Shown one piece after another: positions 1 through 4,963 of a stretch of 5,206 nt of DNA. The DNA is from Chloroflexota bacterium (GTDB lineage: Bacteria > Chloroflexota > Anaerolineae > Aggregatilineales > Phototrophicaceae). The stretch lies in contig QGUR01000310.1 in the NCBI GenBank assembly GCA_003242205.1, positions 1 through 5,206 of the forward strand, in the 5' to 3' direction. Under the pieces are notes generated by a model that worked only from the letters and a program-made list of their open reading frames with translations, was not told the DNA's origin and did not search any database. The translations under genes and the position numbers were made by a program. Each line of letters opens with the position of its first letter. Within the stretch, counting starts at the first letter, position 1.

Positions 1-95
1 ATGTATCCGCACCCCCCGGAACTCCCCTCCTCCCCTTCGGCGGCAGCGTCAAATGGTTATAAGAGGCAGGCCCAACGCCGCCGACTGAAACGGAC
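1..95 (+). other. Unassigned 5' edge before the propeller gene
   Basis: In the frame of the gene that starts at 96, this edge reads 19 codons and then hits TAA at 60-62. The 11 codons between that stop and the ATG (EAGPTPPTETD) have the same Pro/Thr-rich character as the protein that follows, which suggests the true reading frame comes in from upstream. The two other plus frames also run through part of this edge (one from an ATG at base 1, closing near 158; one closing near 91), but neither gives a recognisable signal peptide. I see no promoter and no ribosome binding site. It may be the broken or frame-shifted N-terminal part of the gene, or an assembly edge. Low certainty. Confidence 0.3.
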
Positions 96-1916
96 ATGCC
101 GGCCAGCCCGCCGCCAGCCACCACCGAGCCGCCCACCGTCACACCGCTGCCGCTGTTGAGCCTGACGCCAAGCGTGACGCCAACCCAGACGCCGTCGCAT
201 ACGCCCACAGCGACGACAATTCCGCCGGCAGAAACCAGCGTGCCGGTGCTCACGCCCGTGCCGCTGCAACCGACGGCCACACAATCCACCGGCGGGGAGC
301 CAACGCGCACGCTCTCGCCCGAAGAACTGGCGCAGTTCATGACGCCGGTCGCCTTCCGCACGCCGCTTGTCACAAACGAGCCTATCACACCGCCACCGGG
401 GCCAACGCTGGACGTCACGCCAACCTTCGTCACGCAGGACGCCCCGGCAGTCGTCGTACAGTTGACGCCGGTCCTCGCGACGACCACGCCACAGGCGCAA
501 CCCTCGCCGACGCTGCTGCCCATCCCGCCGACCAGCACGGATCTCCCCGTCAATCCGGTCCCACAGGTAGTCGACCTGCCGCCGCTGCGCGAGATCATCG
601 TGCCGGAAACCATTGCCTATTCGCTGAGCACCGGAACCGGCGTCATCGGCGTACAACCGGTGTCGCTCAACATCAACCCGGAAATCTTCGCGCAGAACCC
701 GGCCAACCCGAACCAGTACATCGCCGTCAACGCCGCCGGGCAGATGCACTTCATCAGCGATTTCGCCGCCGGGACGGTCGAACAGATCGACATCCCGATG
801 TTCACCCGGTACACCTACGAAGTCACCACCCGCGAGGAAAACAACGCGGCGGTGGCGGCGGTTGATTGGGCGCGAGATGGCACGCTGGCGTTTATCGTGG
901 ATGGGGATAGCATCGATTTCGATGGCGTGTGGTTGTGGTCGCCGGGAGGAAGCGCAATCCGGTTGCTGCGAGACTGCCCGCCAAGCTGCGAACTGGTGCT
1001 GGATACCGCCGGGCTGACGCGCTGGGAAAGCCGCAGTATCGACTGGTCGCCGCAGAGCGACGCCCTGCTCATCAAAATCGGCCTGTTGGACGAAGGCCGC
1101 GACGCCCTGCTCGTCGCCCGGCGCGATACGCCGAACGAAGAAGCCGTGCCCGCTCCGGTGCTACGCTACGACTATGGAAGCTGGAGCCCGGATGGCCAGC
1201 GGTTGATCGTTAGCGGGCGCGGCCCCGACGGGCGCGTCGTCATGGGTTCCATCAACCGCGACGGCAGCGGCGAAAACCTGACACTGGCCGAAACTCATGG
1301 TTTTCGCTGGGCGCGGGACGCCGTCGAGTACAACGGGCGGGTTTACGCGCTGGCGTCACGCGGCGGGCCGGACGCGCCCCACGAGCTGATTACAGCGGAC
1401 GGCGAAGCGATTAGCGGGCAGATCGGCAACGGGCCGCCCGTGCGCGTCAGTTGGAGCCCGGACCACAGCGCGGTTCTGGTGGTCACAAGTGAAAACGGCG
1501 CGTTGCGCCACTTCATCGCCCACGTCGATCCTCCCGCGCTGCAGGAAATTTCCATGCATGTCGCCAACAGCATCGCGGTCGATTGGGTCAACGAAACGCC
1601 GCCTGTACCCGACGTGCCGGATGCCCCACCAAGTGTCGAGCCAGACCTGCCGGCCCTGCCCGATGTGGAGCTGACGGCTTTCCAGCCGGGCGAAGTCGTG
1701 CATCCGCTCGAACTGCTCAACCTGAGGACCGCGCCGAGCGAAAGCGCAGAGATCATTGCCGTGCTGCAGCCGGAACAAGCGCTAACCATCATCCGGGGGC
1801 CACAGCCCGCCGAAGGTCACGAATGGTATGAAGTCGAGGTCGATGGAAGTCTGCGTGGATGGGTCGCCGGAGTCGCCAGCGGGGACCTGATGCTGCAACC
1901 GGAGGTGCGAGGATGA
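96..1916 (+). CDS. Pro/Thr-rich linker, beta-propeller and SH3b protein, probably envelope or secreted
   Basis: The 606-residue product has three parts. Residues 1-165 are a low-complexity Pro/Thr/Val stretch typical of extracytoplasmic linkers. Residues about 170-500 carry repeated blade motifs: VDWARDG (256), IDWSPQ (315), SWSPDGQ (362), FRWARD (403), VSWSPDH (451) and VDWVNE (495), as in TolB/WD40-like (PD40) propellers. After a second Pro/Asp-rich linker (501-525), residues about 530-597 form a bacterial SH3 domain with the LNLRTAPS...GWV signature. Such SH3b domains usually bind cell-wall or other peptide ligands; the ligand here is unknown. C294 and C298 are the only cysteines, so a disulfide is possible. 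There is no signal peptide or lipobox after the ATG at 96, no ribosome binding site before it, and linker-like codons continue upstream of it to the TAA at 60-62, so the real N-terminus is probably missing or frame-shifted. The domain calls are firm; the start and the role are not. Confidence 0.8.
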   Translation: MPASPPPATTEPPTVTPLPLLSLTPSVTPTQTPSHTPTATTIPPAETSVPVLTPVPLQPTATQSTGGEPTRTLSPEELAQFMTPVAFRTPLVTNEPITPPPGPTLDVTPTFVTQDAPAVVVQLTPVLATTTPQAQPSPTLLPIPPTSTDLPVNPVPQVVDLPPLREIIVPETIAYSLSTGTGVIGVQPVSLNINPEIFAQNPANPNQYIAVNAAGQMHFISDFAAGTVEQIDIPMFTRYTYEVTTREENNAAVAAVDWARDGTLAFIVDGDSIDFDGVWLWSPGGSAIRLLRDCPPSCELVLDTAGLTRWESRSIDWSPQSDALLIKIGLLDEGRDALLVARRDTPNEEAVPAPVLRYDYGSWSPDGQRLIVSGRGPDGRVVMGSINRDGSGENLTLAETHGFRWARDAVEYNGRVYALASRGGPDAPHELITADGEAISGQIGNGPPVRVSWSPDHSAVLVVTSENGALRHFIAHVDPPALQEISMHVANSIAVDWVNETPPVPDVPDAPPSVEPDLPALPDVELTAFQPGEVVHPLELLNLRTAPSESAEIIAVLQPEQALTIIRGPQPAEGHEWYEVEVDGSLRGWVAGVASGDLMLQPEVRG

Positions 1917-1921
1917 AGGCG

Positions 1922-2284
1922 CTATTTCCCGCGCTTCAGCAGCGTCTCAAGATACGCCTTCAGCACAACCGCCTGATTATGCTCGGTGTCCTTTGCGCCA
2001 TACACCAGCGTGATCCGCTGCTGGTTGCCTGCGCGCTCCAGCAGTTTGCGTGGCTCGTCGGAAGCCGCGAGTTCCCCGGTATACTCGCGCGTGAATTCCT
2101 CAAACTTCTCCGGATCGTGGTGAAACCGGCGGCGCAACTCCGTGCTCGGCGCGATTTCTTTACACCATTCATCCAGTTCCAGCGCTTCTTTTTTGACACC
2201 CCGCGGCCACAGGCGGTCCACCAGCACGCGGTAGCCGTCGGATGGCGAAGGCGGATCATAAGCACGCTTGAGTCTGATCTCCAT
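1922..2284 (-). CDS. DUF488 family protein (YeaO-like)
   Basis: The product is 120 residues, the usual size for the compact DUF488/YeaO family. Family landmarks are clear: the N-terminal IRLKRAYDP, then DGYRVLVDRLWPRGVKKE (residues 16-33), a middle block WCKEIAPSTELRRRFHHD (40-57), and the C-terminal ITLVYGAKDTEHNQA (90-104). The biochemical function of the family is not settled; the conserved Arg, Trp and His residues suggest a small cytosolic protein that binds an anionic ligand. The ATG at 2284 is chosen over longer in-frame starts (up to 2326) because a perfect GGAGGT lies 7 nt upstream and family members begin at this point. The gene is transcribed away from the small gene at 2417 and ends 5 bp from the stop of the propeller gene, tail to tail. 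It appears intact and is probably transcribed alone. Confidence 0.93.
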   Translation of the reverse strand: MEIRLKRAYDPPSPSDGYRVLVDRLWPRGVKKEALELDEWCKEIAPSTELRRRFHHDPEKFEEFTREYTGELAASDEPRKLLERAGNQQRITLVYGAKDTEHNQAVVLKAYLETLLKRGK

Positions 2285-2291
2285 GCTGTTG

Positions 2292-2297
2292 ACCTCC
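2292..2297 (-). promoter_or_regulatory. Ribosome binding site of the DUF488 gene
   Basis: On the minus strand this reads GGAGGT, a full match to the anti-Shine-Dalgarno core, 7 nt before the ATG at 2284. It fixes the start of the DUF488 gene and excludes the longer in-frame starts, which would place this site inside the coding sequence. Confidence 0.85.
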
Positions 2298-2366
2298 ATA
2301 GTGTCGCAACATGCGTTTAAGACCATTTTTACAGATTTTTTTCACAAAGAAGGGATGACATAGGAA

Positions 2367-2390
2367 TTAAGAGCGTCTAGAGTTAAGAGC
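2367..2390 (+). repeat. Direct repeat of TTAAGAGC, 16-bp period
   Basis: TTAAGAGC occurs at 2367-2374 and again at 2383-2390, separated by GTCTAGAG, which contains the palindrome TCTAGA. A partial third copy, TTAAGACC, lies at 2317-2324. The two exact copies end 26 bp before the start of the 73-residue protein gene, a plausible operator position. The 16-bp period is not a whole number of helical turns. It could be chance in AT-rich DNA. Confidence 0.35.
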
Positions 2391-2403
2391 AATAGATAAT
2401 TTT

Positions 2404-2410
2404 GGAAGGG
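2404..2410 (+). promoter_or_regulatory. Ribosome binding site of the 73-residue protein gene
   Basis: GGAAGGG lies 6 nt upstream of the ATG at 2417. It is a good purine-rich site, and it decides for this ATG over the in-frame TTG at 2402, which lies upstream of the site itself. Confidence 0.7.
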
Positions 2411-2416
2411 AATACA

Positions 2417-2638
2417 ATGGCCGAGCAGCGCAGAGTCAAACGATACGACACCAAGACGGGTCGTATCCAGCCGATCGAAGAACCGCGAAGCCCGGTTGAG
2501 CCGCCGATGCCGGTGAAGACACCGGAAGCCGTCGATATGTCCGGCTCAACTGGCATCTTCCGTGCTGTCGGCGAAGGCGAGGACATTCGCCGGCAACAGG
2601 ACGACTCTCCGAACCCATCGGCTCCCGCGCACCTGTAA
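2417..2638 (+). CDS. Small proline-rich, charged hypothetical protein
   Basis: I do not recognise this 73-residue protein. It opens with a basic stretch (MAEQRRVKRYDTKTGRIQ), continues with a Pro/Glu-rich segment (EEPRSPVEPPMPVKTPE, residues 22-38), has a short less polar patch around STGIFRAVGEG (44-54), and ends in a polar tail. It has no cysteines, no membrane segment and no signal peptide, so it is probably cytosolic and largely disordered. The case for a real gene is the ribosome binding site 6 nt before the ATG, an AT-rich upstream region, and a full reading frame in a gap flanked by two confident genes. It ends 9 bp before the stop of the isomerase gene, tail to tail. No function can be assigned. 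Confidence 0.65.
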   Translation: MAEQRRVKRYDTKTGRIQPIEEPRSPVEPPMPVKTPEAVDMSGSTGIFRAVGEGEDIRRQQDDSPNPSAPAHL

Positions 2639-2647
2639 CAGCGGCGC

Positions 2648-3736
2648 TTACGTAGCTGCGAAATACTCGCGGATGGCGTGCGGCGCGAAGATGCCCCGGT
2701 CGGTGATGATCGCGCTGATGAGGTGTGGCGGCGTGACGTCGAACGCCGGATAATAGCCATTGATGCCGTGAATGGCCGTGCGCACCGTTCCTTCCTCGCC
2801 CCGCGCATAGAAAACTTCTTCCGGATTACGCTCCTCAATCGGAATATGCGCGCCGGTTTCGGTTTGCGGGTCCGGCCCGTCGTAGCCCAGAACGTAGAAC
2901 GGTTTGCCGAAGTGATGCGCCGCAATGGCGTGCGCCAGCGTGCCGACTTTGTTGGTGATATGCCCGTCCAGCGTAATGCGGTCGGCGGCGCAGATAAACT
3001 TGTCCAGACGGCCAATGCTCATCAGGTGCGCCGCCATGCCGTCGGTGATCAGGGTGAACGGGATGCCAAGCTCGCGCGCGCTGGCGGCGGTCAGGCGCGC
3101 GCCCTGAAAGTAGGGCCGGGTTTCGCAGCCGACCAGTTCGACGTGTTTGCCGTTCTGTTTGGCCGTCCACAGCATCCAGCACAGCGCCGCCCCGGCGATG
3201 CAGTGAGTCAGAATACGATCGCCATCGCGCAGCAGCCGTGCGGCATGTTCGCCACAGGCGCGGCTGACGTCGTTGCCGCGCTGAATCTGGCCGTTGACAT
3301 AAGCCAGCGCCGCCGCGAACGCATCCTCGCCCGAACGGAGCGCGTCCAGCGCGACGCGCAGCGTCGCCGGTACGACATGGTTCAGGTCATCGGCGGTCGG
3401 GCGCGTCGCCAGCAGGCGTTGCGCCGCCTGTTCGAGTTGCGCCGCCCGGCTGTCCGTATTGCCGGTCAGGTTGCGCGCCGCCAGCGCCAGCCCCAGTCCG
3501 GCGACATAAGCCAGCGGCGGGCCGCCCTGCACGACCATGTCCTCAATCGCGCGGGCCACCTCTTCGACCGTTCTCAGCGCGACATACTCGGTCGCAAACG
3601 GGTATTTACGCCGGTCGAGAACCACGACCGCCTGCGCTTCTTCGTCATAGCGCAGCGTCTTAAAACGATCCGCCAGCAGCGCCGGAATATCATGGATGGT
3701 CTCGTTCATGCGCCTGTCTCTGGTAGCTGAAATCAC
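2648..3736 (-). CDS. MtnA-like sugar-1-phosphate isomerase (aIF-2B family)
   Basis: The product is 362 residues, close to the usual MtnA length. MtnA converts 5-methylthioribose 1-phosphate to the ribulose 1-phosphate in methionine salvage. Visible landmarks: ATRPTADDL (110-118); LTHCIAGAALC with the expected catalytic Cys179; GCETRPYFQGARLTA (203-217); ITDGMAAHLM (230-239); CAADRIT with the expected catalytic Asp252; TNKVGT (261-266); HIPIEERNPEEV (297-308); NGYYPAFDVTP (326-336). Two conserved motifs are changed: RGAPAIG is QGGPPLA (70-76) and GDTANK is GHITNK (258-263). In MtnA the RGA arginine helps bind the phosphate, so the substrate may differ. The GTG at 3736 overlaps the deaminase stop as GTGA, which implies translational coupling. 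An ATG at 3709 is an alternative start, nine residues shorter; neither has a strong ribosome binding site. Family is sure; mtnA orthology is not. Confidence 0.9.
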   Translation of the reverse strand: MISATRDRRMNETIHDIPALLADRFKTLRYDEEAQAVVVLDRRKYPFATEYVALRTVEEVARAIEDMVVQGGPPLAYVAGLGLALAARNLTGNTDSRAAQLEQAAQRLLATRPTADDLNHVVPATLRVALDALRSGEDAFAAALAYVNGQIQRGNDVSRACGEHAARLLRDGDRILTHCIAGAALCWMLWTAKQNGKHVELVGCETRPYFQGARLTAASARELGIPFTLITDGMAAHLMSIGRLDKFICAADRITLDGHITNKVGTLAHAIAAHHFGKPFYVLGYDGPDPQTETGAHIPIEERNPEEVFYARGEEGTVRTAIHGINGYYPAFDVTPPHLISAIITDRGIFAPHAIREYFAAT

Positions 3737-4671
3737 GTCGACTCATCGACCGTGTAGGGAAGCGGACGCCGCAGCATCGCCTCGATAGCCTCGGGACTGA
3801 CTTTACCGTGATGCAACGCAACTGCCACCTCCAGTTCGTCGCGGATATCCAGCGACGGGCAACTCGCGCGGCTGTCGGTTCCGAGATAGACGGGAACGCC
3901 CGCCGCCAGAAACGCTTCCAGCGGCATGCGCCCGCATTGCAGACGCAGATTGCTGCGCGGGCAGTGAACGACGCTGCAGTCGTTGGCTGCAATCCGCAGC
4001 ACATCCTCCTGAGCTACATGAATGGTATGCACCAGCAGCGGCTTCAGCTCCAGCGCGCCCAGATTGTCGAGATACTGGACCGGCGTGACCATCGGCGCGC
4101 GTATCGGCGACAGATTGAGCGCCAGATAATACTCATCGACCAGCGGGCCGGTATCGAGGCTCAGGTAATCGTACTCCGCCGCGCTTTCGGCCACATGGAT
4201 GCACAGCGGTAGCGCCTCACGGCGCGCGTAGTCGAGCGCCTTTTCCCACAGCACCGGATGCACCGAATAGGGCGCGTGAATGCTGAGGCCCACGCGCATG
4301 TCGCTGCGCTCTTTTGGACGCCAGGCGTCGATAATCGCGCGCGCCTGATTCAGCCGCTCGTCGGCCTGCGCTTCGTCCAGCCCCAACACCTCGACATAGA
4401 CGATGCCTTTGAGCCCGGAGGCCAGCAGGGGGCCGATGCTAATGCCCGTCGCCGTGATATCGCCGACGTGAGTAGCGCCGGAAGCCAGCAATTCCAGAAT
4501 GCCATCCTCGATAGCGGCTTCATAAATGCGCCGCCAGTCGCTGCCGAGACGCCAGCGCCGCTCAACCAGATGTGTCAGCCAGGACACAAACGGCTGACCG
4601 CTGACGCCGGGGCAAGCATCGGCCAGCCAGCCAAGTTCGAGATGGGTGTGCGCGTTCGTAAGAATCGTCAT
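3733..4671 (-). CDS. Barrel-only amidohydrolase, purine nucleoside deaminase type
   Basis: The 312-residue product matches the metal-dependent deaminases that include methylthioadenosine/S-adenosylhomocysteine deaminase (MtaD), 5'-deoxyadenosine deaminase and aminofutalosine deaminase. All metal and catalytic positions are visible: H8 and H10 in NAHTHLE, H132 in IHAPYSV, H159 and E162 in IHVAES, H215 in VHTIHV, H236 in VVHCPRSN, and D266 in LGTDSRAS. It probably hydrolyses the adenine amino group of a 5'-modified adenosine to the inosine form, in the cytosol. Family members usually have 400 or more residues, with a small beta-sandwich made from both ends of the chain; here the protein starts 7 residues before the first metal histidine and stops soon after the last strand. 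A TGA two codons upstream (4675-4677) rules out a longer start, and there is no ribosome binding site. It overlaps the isomerase gene by 4 bp. The family call is firm; the substrate is not. Confidence 0.88.
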   Translation of the reverse strand: MTILTNAHTHLELGWLADACPGVSGQPFVSWLTHLVERRWRLGSDWRRIYEAAIEDGILELLASGATHVGDITATGISIGPLLASGLKGIVYVEVLGLDEAQADERLNQARAIIDAWRPKERSDMRVGLSIHAPYSVHPVLWEKALDYARREALPLCIHVAESAAEYDYLSLDTGPLVDEYYLALNLSPIRAPMVTPVQYLDNLGALELKPLLVHTIHVAQEDVLRIAANDCSVVHCPRSNLRLQCGRMPLEAFLAAGVPVYLGTDSRASCPSLDIRDELEVAVALHHGKVSPEAIEAMLRRPLPYTVDEST

Positions 4672-4707
4672 TGTTCAAGCGATGAATAATCAATAGCTGA
4701 GAAAGCA

Positions 4708-4729
4708 GGCGTTAGCGCGTCCTAACGCC
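4708..4729 (-). terminator. Hairpin on the tautomerase stop codon, possible terminator
   Basis: GGCGTTAG (4708-4715) and CTAACGCC (4722-4729) form a perfect 8-bp stem with a 6-nt loop. Read on the minus strand, the first arm contains the TAG stop of the tautomerase gene, and the hairpin is followed by TGCTTTCTC, only a weak U-rich tract. It could be a poor intrinsic terminator, or an RNA-stability or processing hairpin between the tautomerase and deaminase genes. Confidence 0.45.
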
Positions 4730-4919
4730 CATCATGCGCGGCGAACCGCGACGCTTCGCCGTTCCACTCCCGGTTTTCAGACTCAATTTCGCCAATTACA
4801 ACGGCAGCCGTCTGCGGATTTTTACCGTATTCGTTGACCAGCAGTGACGTGGTTACGCCCGCAATCAGGCGTTCCCTCTGTCCGCCGGCAGCGCCTCTGG
4901 CGATACGGATGCAGGGCAT
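4722..4919 (-). CDS. 4-oxalocrotonate tautomerase family protein
   Basis: The 65-residue product has the short beta-alpha-beta chain of 4-oxalocrotonate tautomerases, which assemble as dimers or hexamers and use the N-terminal proline (exposed after removal of Met) as catalytic base. It starts MPCIRIARG, has a helix QRERLIAGVTTSLL (residues 14-27), then GKNPQTAAVVIGEI (32-45), and a C-terminal SENREWNGEASRF that matches the usual ENWGxGG region loosely. The ATG at 4919 is chosen because Pro must be residue 2; longer in-frame starts (GTG at 4964) would bury it. By hand alignment with 4-OT, the catalytic Arg11 and Arg39 positions are both alanine, so the substrate is unlikely to be 4-oxalocrotonate. 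The upstream ribosome binding site is weak (GAGCAGG close to the ATG). It lies 44 bp after the SH3 gene and 50 bp before the deaminase gene, same strand. Confidence 0.8.
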   Translation of the reverse strand: MPCIRIARGAAGGQRERLIAGVTTSLLVNEYGKNPQTAAVVIGEIESENREWNGEASRFAAHDGR

Positions 4920-4963
4920 GACGCCTGCTCTCGAAGCGCGCCGGAACAGGCAACAGTATAGCA

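Larger units (their letters stand above)
2285..2416. promoter_or_regulatory. AT-rich divergent intergenic region
   Basis: This 132-bp gap separates the divergent DUF488 gene and the 73-residue protein gene, and must hold the promoter of each unless transcription enters from elsewhere. It is far more AT-rich than its surroundings, with T-runs at 2326-2330 and 2336-2342. TTTACA (2328-2333) and TTCACA (2341-2346) each match a -35 box at five of six positions, but neither has a good -10 box at normal spacing, so no promoter is assigned. The octamer TTAAGAGC occurs twice on the right side. Confidence 0.5.

Noticed and set aside
96..590. Pro/Thr-rich stretch as a tandem DNA repeat
   Set aside because: The low complexity is at the amino-acid level; I found no regular repeat unit in the DNA.
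57..749. A 230-codon open frame on the minus strand, opposite the Pro/Thr linker
   Set aside because: The translation is mostly Arg, Gly and Trp, the antisense image of Pro/Thr/Ala codons. It has no domain or start signal.
1859..2320. A 153-codon open frame on the plus strand across the DUF488 gene, with GGAGGTGCGAGG before an internal ATG at 1913
   Set aside because: It is antisense to a clear DUF488 gene. The ribosome-site-like sequence is the end of the propeller gene.
2395..2400. GATAAT as a -10 box for the 73-residue protein gene
   Set aside because: It would start transcription around 2407, inside the ribosome binding site at 2404-2410, and has no -35 match at normal spacing.
2639..2665. 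Possible terminator between the small gene and the isomerase gene
   Set aside because: Only a 4-bp CAGC/GCTG pairing and a TACGTA palindrome are present, with no T-run on either strand.
2678..3730. A 350-codon open frame on the plus strand, opposite the isomerase gene
   Set aside because: It mirrors the isomerase gene almost end to end. Its translation is Arg/Ala/Gln-rich with no recognisable motifs, as expected for the antisense of a GC-rich gene.
4955..4960. TATACT (minus strand) as a -10 box for the tautomerase gene
   Set aside because: The hexamer is good, but nothing close to a -35 box lies 16-18 bp upstream; the best is CGTACA, three of six matches.
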